Assembly (NCBI RefSeq): GCF_016862775.1 | Contig: NZ_BONP01000003.1 | Span: forward strand, 124,001-188,000 | Direction: 5' to 3' | DNA length: 64,000 nt | Source: Cellulomonas phragmiteti | GTDB lineage: Bacteria; Actinomycetota; Actinomycetes; Actinomycetales; Cellulomonadaceae | Shown here: positions 24,803 to 33,936 of the stretch, in pieces | Numbering within the stretch: the stretch's first letter is position 1 | How the letters are laid out: the number at the start of each line of letters is the position of its first letter | Made by a program: the position numbers and the translations under genes | Notes under the pieces: model-generated | What the model was told of the DNA's origin: nothing | Databases searched by the model: none | Seen by the model: the letters and a program-made list of their open reading frames with translations, nothing else

Positions 24803-25951
24803 TCAGAGCGGCCGGCCCGCGGCCATCTCCGCGAGCAGCGAGCGGACCACGGGCTCGAGCTCGCCCGCGTGCCGCCGCGCGACCGCGCGCTGCCGCTGGT
24901 ACGACGCCCCGCGGCGCAGGATCACCCGCACCTGCTCGAGCTCCGCGGCGCAGCCGAGCCGCTCGGCGACCGGGGCCAGCTCGGCCAGCCACCGGCCGAC
25001 GGAGTCCGTCACCAGCTCCTCGTCGCCGGCCGCGTCGGTGATGACGATCGCGTCCATGCCGTAGCGCGCCGAGCGCCACTTGTTCTCCTGGACGAACCAC
25101 GGCGGCAGCGTCGGCAGCGGCTCGCCCGCGTCGAGCATCGAGGAGAAGTGCTCCACGAGGCAGTGCGTGAACGCGCTGATCGCCGTCACCTCGAGCAGGT
25201 TCGCCGCGCCGTCGGCGATGCGCATCTCCAGGGTGCCGAAGTGCGGCGCGGGCCGGATGTCCCAGCGGACCTCGTTCATCTCGTCGATGACGCCGGTGTG
25301 CCGCATGTCGCCGACGTACTGCTCGAGCTGCTCCCAGCGCTCGAACTGCGGGGGCAGCCCCGCGGTCGGCAGCTGCTGGAACAGCAGCGCGCGGTTCGAC
25401 GCGTACCCCGTGTCCTTGCCGCCCCAGAACGGCGACGACGCCGACAGGGACTGGATGTGCGGGAACACGGTGAGCATCGCCCGGCTCAGCGGCAGCACCT
25501 TGTCGCGGTCCTCGATGCCCACGTGCACGTGCACGCCGTAGATGAGCATCTGCCGACCCCACCACTGCGTGCGGTCGATGAGGGTCGCGTAGCGCTGCTT
25601 GTCGGTCACGCGCTGCGTCGCCCAGCTCGCGAACGGGTGCGTGCCGGCCCCCATGAGCTCGATGCGCAGCGGCCGCGCGGCGGCGGCGACCTCGTCGAGC
25701 GCCCGCTGCAGGTCCGCGCCGGCCTCGCCGACCGTGCGGCACTTGCCCGACGAGACCTCGACGGTGTTGAGCAGCAGCTCCGAGGTGATGTGCGGGTGGT
25801 CGCGGCCGTCGGCGGGGCGCACGGCCTCGAAGATCGCCTGGGCGGCCTGCCGCAGGTCCCCGGAGTCGGCGTCGACGAGCGCCACCTCCCACTCGATGCC
25901 GACCGTCGAGCGCTCGGAGCGCGCGAACGGCAGCGCGACCGGCGCCGCCAT
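24803..25951 (-). CDS. Glutamate--cysteine ligase type 2 / YbdK-like carboxylate-amine ligase
   Basis: A 382-residue ATP-dependent ligase of the GCS2 family. STVGIEWEVALVD has the metal-binding Glu pair. Further blocks are ITSELLLNTVEVSSG, FASWATQRVTDKQRY and QMLIYGVHVHVGIEDRDK, plus RPAPHFGTLEMRIADG near residue 240. Family members make gamma-glutamyl-cysteine weakly or join other acids and amines; in actinobacteria that use mycothiol the role is unclear. The start overlaps the stop of the upstream methyltransferase (ATGA), so the two are coupled. Confidence 0.9.
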   Translation of the reverse strand: MAAPVALPFARSERSTVGIEWEVALVDADSGDLRQAAQAIFEAVRPADGRDHPHITSELLLNTVEVSSGKCRTVGEAGADLQRALDEVAAAARPLRIELMGAGTHPFASWATQRVTDKQRYATLIDRTQWWGRQMLIYGVHVHVGIEDRDKVLPLSRAMLTVFPHIQSLSASSPFWGGKDTGYASNRALLFQQLPTAGLPPQFERWEQLEQYVGDMRHTGVIDEMNEVRWDIRPAPHFGTLEMRIADGAANLLEVTAISAFTHCLVEHFSSMLDAGEPLPTLPPWFVQENKWRSARYGMDAIVITDAAGDEELVTDSVGRWLAELAPVAERLGCAAELEQVRVILRRGASYQRQRAVARRHAGELEPVVRSLLAEMAAGRPL

Positions 25952-27153
25952 CAGACGGGCTCCACGACGAGCACGCGCTGCTGCCCGGCGACGCGGGTGA
26001 GCACGACCGTGCCCTCGGACGGCCCCCGCAGGTCCAGCTGGCGGCGCAGCGTCTCGGGGACGACCGCGGTGCCGCGCTTCTTGATCGTCAGGCGTCCGAC
26101 CCCGCGCTCGCGCAGGTACGTGCGCAGGCGCTTGAGTCCGAACGGCAGGTCGTCGAGCACCCGGTACGCGGTGGCCAGGGGCTGCCAGGCGGTGCGGTCG
26201 GCGAGGGCGTCGGAGGTCACGTAGGCGATCGTGGGGTCCACGAGGCGTCCGCGCACGCGGTGGGCGATCGTCCCGACCAGGCCGGCGCGGATCACGGCAC
26301 CGTCGGGCTCGTACAGGTAGCCGCCGACGGGCCCGACGGGCGGGGCGTCGTCCTCGCCGTCCGGGTCGGCGCGCAGCGCGGACGCGCTGCCGGCGCGCAG
26401 GACGAGGGCCGAGCGACCCGGCCCGTCGGGCGCGAGCGGCCCGAACCACAGGCCGAGCTCGACGACCTCGCCGTCGGAGGAGACCCACTGCGCCTCGGCG
26501 TCGTGGGGCAGGTCGCGGTGCGCGATGCCGGGGCCGAGCTTGAGGCCGAGCGCGGGCACCGTCGCCCGCACCGCCAGCACCTCGTCGAGCGGCGGGGAGT
26601 AGGCGCGGGGGTCGAACACCCGCCGCCCCGTGCCGGTCCGGCGTGCGGGGTCGGCGTACACGCCGTCCACGCCCTCGGCGGCCAGGTCCAGCGCGAGGCC
26701 GTCGCCCATGCGTACCTGGACCTCGGGGAACGCGCGCAGGTTCACGGTCGCGAGCGCGGCCGTCGTCTCGTCGACGTCCGTCGCGAGCACCCGCAGGCCG
26801 ACGCCGGCCATCGCGAGGGCGTCCGCGCCCAGGCCGCACGTCAGGTCCGCCACGTAGCCGCAGCCGGCGTCGCGGTACCGGCGGGCGTGGTGCGCGGCGA
26901 CCTCCAGGCGGGTGGCCTGCTCGAGCCCGGCCACGGTGAAGAGCATCCCCTCGGCGAAGTCGCCGAGCTTGCCGCGCGCCTTGGCGCGCAGTCGCGACTG
27001 CGTGAGCGCGGCGGCCACCAGGCCGGCGTCGAACCCGTCCTTCTGCAGCCGCTCGGCGAGCGGGAGCGCGAACCGCTCGTCGTACGGCGGCAGCGCCTGC
27101 AGCAGCGCCCAGCCGTCGGGACTGAGCAGCTTGACCAGTCCGGCGTCGTCCAC
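25951..27153 (-). CDS. Class I SAM-dependent methyltransferase with THUMP-like domain
   Basis: About 400 residues. The N-terminal helical part is followed by the Rossmann methyltransferase core: motif I VADLTCGLGADALAMA near residue 95, then VLATDVDE, and VDGVYADPARRTGTGRR where the DP motif replaces the usual NPPY. The C-terminal part, with RLTIKKRGTAVVPETLRR, matches the THUMP-like domain of actinobacterial putative tRNA or RNA methyltransferases. The exact target is unknown. GTG 27153 follows GGGAGGGTGGGA. Divergent from groES and first in a three-gene leftward unit. Confidence 0.87.
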   Translation of the reverse strand: MDDAGLVKLLSPDGWALLQALPPYDERFALPLAERLQKDGFDAGLVAAALTQSRLRAKARGKLGDFAEGMLFTVAGLEQATRLEVAAHHARRYRDAGCGYVADLTCGLGADALAMAGVGLRVLATDVDETTAALATVNLRAFPEVQVRMGDGLALDLAAEGVDGVYADPARRTGTGRRVFDPRAYSPPLDEVLAVRATVPALGLKLGPGIAHRDLPHDAEAQWVSSDGEVVELGLWFGPLAPDGPGRSALVLRAGSASALRADPDGEDDAPPVGPVGGYLYEPDGAVIRAGLVGTIAHRVRGRLVDPTIAYVTSDALADRTAWQPLATAYRVLDDLPFGLKRLRTYLRERGVGRLTIKKRGTAVVPETLRRQLDLRGPSEGTVVLTRVAGQQRVLVVEPV

Positions 27154-27248
27154 GGTCCCACCCTCCCACGTCGTGCCCGTCGGCCTCGCGCGCCGACACG
27201 CCCCGGCCCCGTCCCGCGTCCCCGGGAGCAGCGCGGACGCGCCGGATC

Positions 27249-27275
27249 CTGGCACTCGGGTTGACCGAGTGCTAA
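27249..27275. promoter_or_regulatory. CIRCE element (HrcA operator)
   Basis: Inverted repeat CTGGCACTC-N9-GAGTGCTAA, the classical CIRCE layout, with the right arm matching the consensus and the left arm differing at its outer two bases. The spacer contains the -35 box of the groES promoter, so HrcA binding would block RNA polymerase. Confidence 0.85.
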
Positions 27276-27289
27276 CGCGTTCCTAGAGT
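27261..27289 (+). promoter_or_regulatory. groES promoter
   Basis: -35 TTGACC (27261-27266), 17-base spacer, -10 TAGAGT (27284-27289), a near-consensus vegetative promoter embedded in the CIRCE element. The leader is about 115 bases. Confidence 0.8.
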
Positions 27290-27296
27290 GAGGAAC

Positions 27297-27321
27297 TGGC
27301 ACTCTCCCCGTGAGGGTGCCA
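27297..27321. promoter_or_regulatory. Second, imperfect CIRCE-like dyad
   Basis: TGGCACTC-N7-GAGGGTGCCA, just downstream of the transcription start. The outer six bases pair perfectly and CTC/GAG is conserved, but the spacer is short and the right arm has an extra G pair. Possibly a secondary HrcA site. Confidence 0.45.
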
Positions 27322-27411
27322 ACCGCTCCCGTGGCCCGGCTCCCGCGACGACGGCGCGACGGTGCGGCGCAGACACGCCTGAACTACTCACACGCGAAGG
27401 GGAGGTCCGCT

Positions 27412-27705
27412 GTGTCGGTCTCCATCAAGCCCCTCGAGGACCGCATCGTCGTCAAGGCCCTCGAGGCCGAGACGACGACCGCGTCTGGTCTCGTCATCCC
27501 GGACAGCGCCAAGGAGAAGCCCCAGGAGGGCGAGGTCCTGGCGGTGGGCCCGGGTCGCATCGACGACAAGGGCAACCGCGTGCCGCTGGACGTGGCCGTG
27601 GGCGACAAGGTCATCTACTCCAAGTACGGCGGCACCGAGGTGAAGTACAACGGCGAGGAGTACCTCATCCTCTCCGCCCGCGACATCCTCGCGGTCGTCG
27701 CCTGA
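27412..27705 (+). CDS. groES: Co-chaperonin GroES
   Basis: Forms the heptameric lid of the GroEL folding chamber. 97 residues, normal length. It begins [20 protein letters not shown]; the mobile loop is [19 protein letters not shown]; then [15 protein letters not shown] and [24 protein letters not shown] lies six bases before the GTG at 27412. Under a CIRCE-type promoter, so likely heat-induced through HrcA. groEL does not follow; the next gene is the convergent whiB, so this copy is monocistronic. Confidence 0.97.
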   Translation: MSVSIKPLEDRIVVKALEAETTTASGLVIPDSAKEKPQEGEVLAVGPGRIDDKGNRVPLDVAVGDKVIYSKYGGTEVKYNGEEYLILSARDILAVVA

Positions 27706-27736
27706 CGACAGCTCTGCTGACGGGGACCCGTCCCCG

Positions 27737-27780
27737 GCACGACGAAGGCCCCCTCCCGCGGGAGGGGGCCTTCGTCGTGC
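27737..27780. terminator. Bidirectional terminator between groES and whiD
   Basis: A perfect 44-base palindrome: a 20-base stem (outer bases GCACGACGAAGGCC) around a CGCG loop. It lies between the convergent groES and WhiB-family genes and can terminate both. Confidence 0.9.
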
Positions 27781-27802
27781 CAGGAGGTGTGGTCGGCAGG
27801 AG

Positions 27803-28099
27803 TCAGGCGGTGACGCGGCGACCGGCGCGCTCGGCGAGGACCGCGGCGCGCTCCTCCTCCGACAGCCCGCCCCACACGCCGTAGGGCTCGCGGACGGCCA
27901 GCGACTGCTCGCGGCACTCGTTCAGCACGGGGCACGAGGCGCAGATGGCCTTGGCAGCCTCGGCGCGGCGGCGACGCGCCGAGCCGCGCTCGCCCTCGGG
28001 GTGGAAGAAGAGGTCCTGGTCGGCATCGCGGCACGCGCCGTCGAACTGCCACTCCCACAGGTCCATCACCGGTCCGGGGAGACGCGAGATCTCGGCCAT
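27803..28099 (-). CDS. whiD: WhiB-family transcriptional regulator, WhiD/WhiB3 type
   Basis: A 98-residue iron-sulfur regulator. Four cluster cysteines: DGACRDAD, and CASCPVLNEC with CxxC followed by a Cys five residues on. The turn motif GVWGGLSEEER follows, then a basic tail RAGRR for DNA contact. MAEISRLPGP, FFHPEGERG and REPYGVWGGL match the WhiD (Streptomyces) / WhiB3 (mycobacteria) subgroup better than WhiB1 or WhmD; the call is from memory of those sequences. AGGAGG lies seven bases before the ATG. A strong promoter lies at 28191-28219. Confidence 0.9.
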   Translation of the reverse strand: MAEISRLPGPVMDLWEWQFDGACRDADQDLFFHPEGERGSARRRRAEAAKAICASCPVLNECREQSLAVREPYGVWGGLSEEERAAVLAERAGRRVTA

Positions 28100-28190
28100 G
28101 TGTTCCTCCTTGGCTCCTGCGTGGTCGTCCTGCGGCACCGGCCGGGACGAAAGTCGGTGGTCGTCGCGGTTTCCCGTGTCGACTGCCGTA

Positions 28191-28219
28191 ACCGTACAAC
28201 CGCTTCAGAAGTTGTTCAA
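28191..28219 (-). promoter_or_regulatory. Promoter of whiD
   Basis: On the minus strand: -35 TTGAAC (28219 to 28214), 17-base spacer, -10 TACGGT (28196 to 28191). The leader to the whiD ATG is about 85 bases and carries a full AGGAGG site. Confidence 0.7.
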
Positions 28220-28345
28220 GACCCAGTTTGTGGCGCGATCATGCGCAACGGTGCGTGACGCGATCTGGACGCGGGTGCAGGACGGATGTCCGGCCGCCCG
28301 GCGTCGTCCGACGAGGTCCGCGTCGAAGCGCGCCACCACGGCTGG

Positions 28346-28351
28346 CACAAT
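28346..28351 (+). promoter_or_regulatory. Possible -10 CACAAT, leaderless promoter of the MerR gene
   Basis: CACAAT ends six bases before the ATG at 28358, the same spacing as the other leaderless-type promoters in this window. No Shine-Dalgarno sequence. Confidence 0.4.
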
Positions 28352-28357
28352 CGCGTC

Positions 28358-29440
28358 ATGGTCCCTGCCGCAGACGAGACCTCGACGGGTCCGCAGGACG
28401 CCGCGCCCGCCGACGCGGAGCGCTCCGGTGCCGCCGACCTGCCCGAGGTCGAGCCGCCGGGTGCGAGCGGGCCCGCGCTGACCGTCGCCGCGGTCGCGCG
28501 CCGCCTCGGCGTCGCGCCGGCGACGCTGCGGACCTGGGACCGTCGCTACGGCCTCGGCCCCTCCGAGCACTCGGCGGGCGCCCACCGGCGCTACACGGCG
28601 CACGACCTCGAGCGGCTGCTCGTCATGCGGCGCCTCACCATCGACGGCGTCGCCCCGGCCGAGGCGGCGCGGCTGGCGCTGGCGTCGGAGGTCCACGACG
28701 TCGCCCCGGCCCCCGCCGGCAGCGACGACCTCACCGGCATGCTCCCGCCGGCCCGCACGACCGGCCCGCCGGCGGCCCGGCGCGGCCCCACCGGCCCGAC
28801 GACGACCGGGGTGCCGACCGGTGGGCCGAGCGACGTGGCCGCGCTCGTCGACGCCGCGCTCACCGGACGCGCCGACCGCTGCGCCGCCCTGCTCGACACA
28901 GGGGGGCACGACCTCACGCGGTGGTGGTCGGACCGGGTGCAGCCCGCCCTCGCCGCGCTCGCGCGCCGCACCGTCGTCGAGCGGCCCGGGGTCGACGCGC
29001 GCGAGACGCTCGTCGCCGCCGTGCTCGCGGCGCTGCGCGCCCGCACCTCCGCACCGCCCCCGACCGGCGCCCCGGTCGTCCTGCTGCTGCCCGTGCCCGG
29101 CGAGCCCCGGCCCGTCCTCGCGCACGTGCTCGCGGCCGCACTGGTCGACGGCGGCGTCGACGCAAGGCTCGTCGCGGGGCCCGTCTCGACCCGCCATGCC
29201 GGAGAGCTCGCGCTCATGACGCGGGCGCGCGCCGTCGTGACCCTCTCCGAGTCCGCGACGCCCGACCTGTCCGTGGTCGCCAGCCTGGCGCAGGAGCGCA
29301 CCGACCTGCCGCAGTTCGTCATGGTCGCCGAGACGGCCGGGTCCCACGTGCCGCTCGACCGCTCCGTGCACCGTTCCCGCACCCTCCCGGGCCTCATCCA
29401 CGAGGCGCTCGCAGCCGTCGCGCAGTCTGCATCGCTGTGA
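28358..29440 (+). CDS. MerR-family regulator with a CarH/LitR-like C-terminal region
   Basis: A 360-residue regulator. After an acidic, disordered N-terminus of about 45 residues comes a MerR winged helix: TVAAVARRLGVAPATLRTWDRRYGLGPSEHSAGAHRRYTAHDLERL. The remaining 200 or so residues resemble the helical plus Rossmann B12-binding unit of CarH/LitR photoreceptors (VVLLLPVPGEPRPVLAHVLAAAL and later FVMVAETAG). The DxHxxG cobalamin-binding motif is missing, so the ligand site is probably lost or changed. An in-frame ATG at 28286 lies upstream; 28358 was preferred because of its position after CACAAT. Confidence 0.8.
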   Translation: MVPAADETSTGPQDAAPADAERSGAADLPEVEPPGASGPALTVAAVARRLGVAPATLRTWDRRYGLGPSEHSAGAHRRYTAHDLERLLVMRRLTIDGVAPAEAARLALASEVHDVAPAPAGSDDLTGMLPPARTTGPPAARRGPTGPTTTGVPTGGPSDVAALVDAALTGRADRCAALLDTGGHDLTRWWSDRVQPALAALARRTVVERPGVDARETLVAAVLAALRARTSAPPPTGAPVVLLLPVPGEPRPVLAHVLAAALVDGGVDARLVAGPVSTRHAGELALMTRARAVVTLSESATPDLSVVASLAQERTDLPQFVMVAETAGSHVPLDRSVHRSRTLPGLIHEALAAVAQSASL

Positions 29441-29634
29441 CGCGGTGTCATCCGGCCACGACGGTGACCCGTTCGCGTGACGGCATTCCACGTGTCCGCC
29501 CGCAACCGTGAGGAAACGGCGCGTTCGATTCTCGACGGTCGGTCACGAGGGCTAACGTGACGCACCGGTAACGCCGATGCAGGCATGGACCCGTGCACGC
29601 ATGTGGTGTCGGGATCGGCGGAGGAGGAACCCCC

Positions 29635-30309
29635 ATGGCTGGAGTCGTGGTGTGTCACGGCTCGGCGACCGTTCGTGAGCGGCTCGTCGTCACATCGATC
29701 GGCGTGCCCTCGTTGGCGCCCGTGCGCGCAGCGGCGACGGCGGACGAGCTGCTCGCGCTCGCGCGGCGCATCGCCCCCACGGTGGTGCTGCTCGACGCGC
29801 ACCTGCCCGGGGCAGGACCGGCGGAGGCGATCCGACGACTGCGCGCCGTCGCGCCCTCGGCCGCGGTCGTGCTGCTCGCCGGCCCCGAGGACGGCGAGGC
29901 CCTCGACCGCGCGCTCGCCCTGGGCGCCCGCGGGTTCCTCGCGCCCGACGTCGGCCGCGCCGAGCTCGCGGCGGTCGCCGCGCACGTCCAGGCGAGCCCG
30001 GTCTCGTCCGCGCCGCCCGGCTCCCCGGCCGTGCCGCACCCGGCGTCGCCCCTGCAGGAGAACCACGGGGCGCGCGCCGACGCCGGTGTCGCCGCACGCC
30101 CGGCGGACGCCACGCCCGTGCTGACCAAGCGGGAGATCGAGGTGCTCGTCGGCATGAGCCACGGGCGGTCGAACGCGCAGATCGGGCAGGAGCTCTTCCT
30201 CTCGGAGGACACCGTCAAGACCCACGCGCGCCGGCTCTTCCGCAAGCTCGGTGCGTCGGACCGGGCCCAGGCCGTCGCCATCGGCCTGCGGCGGGGGATC
30301 ATCGACTGA
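29635..30309 (+). CDS. bldM: BldM-like atypical response regulator
   Basis: A 224-residue protein: a receiver-like domain (residues 1-120), a Pro/Ala linker and a LuxR-type HTH. The HTH LTKREIEVLVGMSHGRSNAQ, followed by LFLSEDTVKTHARRLFRKLG and ASDRAQAVAIG, closely matches Streptomyces BldM as I remember it. The receiver keeps an Asp in VVLLDAHLPG but lacks the acidic pair at its start (VVVCHGSATVRERL) and the conserved Lys (GARGFLAPD), so ordinary phosphorylation is unlikely. GGAGGAGGAAC lies just upstream of the ATG. Located next to guaB, as in Streptomyces. Confidence 0.85.
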   Translation: MAGVVVCHGSATVRERLVVTSIGVPSLAPVRAAATADELLALARRIAPTVVLLDAHLPGAGPAEAIRRLRAVAPSAAVVLLAGPEDGEALDRALALGARGFLAPDVGRAELAAVAAHVQASPVSSAPPGSPAVPHPASPLQENHGARADAGVAARPADATPVLTKREIEVLVGMSHGRSNAQIGQELFLSEDTVKTHARRLFRKLGASDRAQAVAIGLRRGIID

Positions 30310-31875
<1,566 letters not shown>

Positions 31876-31916
31876 CGCGCGCCGGGCCGCGGCGCCGACC
31901 GGTGCACCCGCGCCGG

Positions 31917-31922
31917 TAGGCT
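31917..31922 (+). promoter_or_regulatory. -10 hexamer TAGGCT, leaderless promoter of guaB3
   Basis: TAGGCT, six bases, then the GTG start at 31929. Confidence 0.55.
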
Positions 31923-31928
31923 CGTCGG

Positions 31929-33053
31929 GTGACCAGCGACATCGAGATCGGTAGGGGCAAGCGAGGACGCCGGGCGTACTCCTTCGACGACATCGCGGTG
32001 GTGCCCTCACGGCGCACGCGCGACCCGGAGGAGGTCTCGGTCGGCTGGCAGATCGACGCCTACCACTTCGACCTGCCGGTGCTCGCGGCCCCCATGGACT
32101 CGGTGGTGAGCCCCGCGACCGCGGTCGCGCTGGGACGCGCCGGCGGGCTGGGCGTGCTGGACCTCGAGGGGCTGTGGACGCGCTACGAGGACCCGACAGC
32201 CCTGCTCGAGGAGATCGCCGGGCTCGACGCCCCCCGCGCGACGGCCCGCATGCAAGAGATCTACGCCGCCCCGATCCGGCCGGAGCTGATCCGCGCGCGC
32301 CTGCAGGAGATCCGGGACGCGGGCGTCGTCGTCGCCGGCGCCCTGAGCCCGCAGCGCACGCAGGAGCACTGGCGGGCGGTCGTCGACGCCGGCGTCGACC
32401 TCTTCCTCATCCGGGGCACGACCGTGTCCGCCGAGCACGTCTCCGGCCGGGCCGAGCCGCTCAACCTCAAGCGCTTCATCTACGAGCTCGACGTCCCGGT
32501 GATCGTCGGCGGTGCGTCGACGTACACCGCGGCGCTGCACCTCATGCGCACCGGTGCCGCCGGCGTCCTCGTCGGGTTCGGCGGGGGAGCGGCGCACACC
32601 ACCCGCGTGTCACTCGGCATCCACGCGCCCATGGCCTCGGCGGTGGCCGACGTGGCCGCGGCGCGCCGCGACTACCTCGACGAGTCGGGCGGCCGGTACG
32701 TGCACGTCATCGCCGACGGCGGGGTCGGGCGCTCGGGCGACCTGGTCAAGGCGGTCGCGTGCGGCGCGGACGCGGTGATGCTCGGTGCGGCGCTGGCGCG
32801 CGCGACGGACGCCCCGGGCCGCGGGTTCCACTGGGGCCCCGAGGCGCACCACCCGCAGCTGCCGCGCGGGGAGCGCGTCGAGGTCGGCACCGTCGGCACG
32901 CTCGAGCAGATCCTGTTCGGCCCCGGTCACACGGCCGACGGCACGCTCAACCTCATCGGGGCGCTGCGGCGCGCGATGGCCACCACCGGCTACTCCGACC
33001 TCAAGGAGTTCCAGCGCATCGAGGTCGTCGTCTCGCCGTACCAGCCGCACTGA
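31929..33053 (+). CDS. GuaB3-family IMP dehydrogenase-related protein
   Basis: A 374-residue TIM-barrel paralogue of GuaB without CBS domains. It starts EIGRGKRGRRAYSFDDIAVVPS; contains DLPVLAAPMDSVVSPATAVAL, PVIVGGASTYTAALHLMRTGAAG and VIADGGVGRSGDLVKAVACGADAVML. The catalytic Cys loop of IMPDH (GPGSICTT) is replaced by GFGGGAAHTT, so normal IMPDH activity is unlikely. This subgroup is widespread in actinobacteria. It sits directly after guaB, as in mycobacteria and Streptomyces. Four bases separate its stop from the convergent transporter gene. Confidence 0.93.
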   Translation: MTSDIEIGRGKRGRRAYSFDDIAVVPSRRTRDPEEVSVGWQIDAYHFDLPVLAAPMDSVVSPATAVALGRAGGLGVLDLEGLWTRYEDPTALLEEIAGLDAPRATARMQEIYAAPIRPELIRARLQEIRDAGVVVAGALSPQRTQEHWRAVVDAGVDLFLIRGTTVSAEHVSGRAEPLNLKRFIYELDVPVIVGGASTYTAALHLMRTGAAGVLVGFGGGAAHTTRVSLGIHAPMASAVADVAAARRDYLDESGGRYVHVIADGGVGRSGDLVKAVACGADAVMLGAALARATDAPGRGFHWGPEAHHPQLPRGERVEVGTVGTLEQILFGPGHTADGTLNLIGALRRAMATTGYSDLKEFQRIEVVVSPYQPH

Positions 33054-33057
33054 GGCG

Positions 33058-33936
33058 TCACGGGACGGGCTGCGCCGCCGGGAGCTCGACGGGCGGCACG
33101 GTGGCCCCGGCGTCGTCGGTGCGCTGCGCACCTCGTCCCGTGCGGTGCCGGCCCATCGGCAGCACCAGGGGGGTGCCGCTGACCGGGTCGGGGACGACGC
33201 GGGCGGCCATGCCGAACACGTCGCGCACCATCTGCTCGGTGACGACGTCCGACGGGTCGCCCTGCGCGTAGAGGCGTCCGTCGGTCAGCGCGACCAGCTG
33301 GTCCGCGTACCGGGCCGCGAGGTTGAGGTCGTGCAGGACCATGACGATCGTCGTGCCCCGGTCGCGGTTGAGGTCGACCAGCAGGTCGAGCACGTCGACC
33401 TGGTGCGCCACGTCGAGGAAGGTCGTGGGCTCGTCCAGCAGCAGCACGTCGGTCTGCTGCGCGAGCGCCATGGCGATCCACACCCGCTGGCGCTGCCCGC
33501 CGGACAGCTCGTCGACGGGGCGGTCCGCGAGGTCGAGGATGTCGGTGGCCACCAGGGCCTGCTCGACGACGGCGTCGTCCTGGGCGGTCCACCGCCGGAA
33601 CCAGCCCTGGTGCGGGTACCGCCCGCGCCCGACGAGGTCGGCCACGGCGATGCCCTCGGGGCACACGGGCGCCTGCGGCAGCAGGCCCAGCACGGTGGCG
33701 ACCTCGCGCGACGGCATCGCGTCGATCGGGGTGCCGTCCAGCAGGACACGGCCCGTGCGTGCACGCAGCAGGCGGGCCATCGCGCGCAGCAGGGTGGACT
33801 TGCCGCAGCCGTTGGCGCCGACGATCGCGGTGACCGCGCCCGGGGCGATCTCGAGCGTCATGTCGTGCACGACGACCCGGTCGTCGTACCCGACGGTGAT
33901 GCCCTCGACCGCGAGCGTGTGGACGGGGTCGGTCAC
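33058..33936 (-). CDS. Iron-siderophore ABC transporter ATP-binding protein
   Basis: A 292-residue ATPase of the FecE/FepC type powering siderophore uptake. Walker A VGANGCGKST near residue 40; Q-loop LLPQAPVCPEG; signature LSGGQRQRVWIAMAL; Walker B VLLLDEPTTFLD; switch His in MVLHDLNLAARYAD. A 40-residue low-complexity tail follows PLVLPMGRH. The GTG start overlaps the upstream permease stop (GTGA) and follows GGAGG. Last gene of a four-gene leftward operon with an IdeR-type box upstream of the first gene. Confidence 0.94.
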   Translation of the reverse strand: MTDPVHTLAVEGITVGYDDRVVVHDMTLEIAPGAVTAIVGANGCGKSTLLRAMARLLRARTGRVLLDGTPIDAMPSREVATVLGLLPQAPVCPEGIAVADLVGRGRYPHQGWFRRWTAQDDAVVEQALVATDILDLADRPVDELSGGQRQRVWIAMALAQQTDVLLLDEPTTFLDVAHQVDVLDLLVDLNRDRGTTIVMVLHDLNLAARYADQLVALTDGRLYAQGDPSDVVTEQMVRDVFGMAARVVPDPVSGTPLVLPMGRHRTGRGAQRTDDAGATVPPVELPAAQPVP

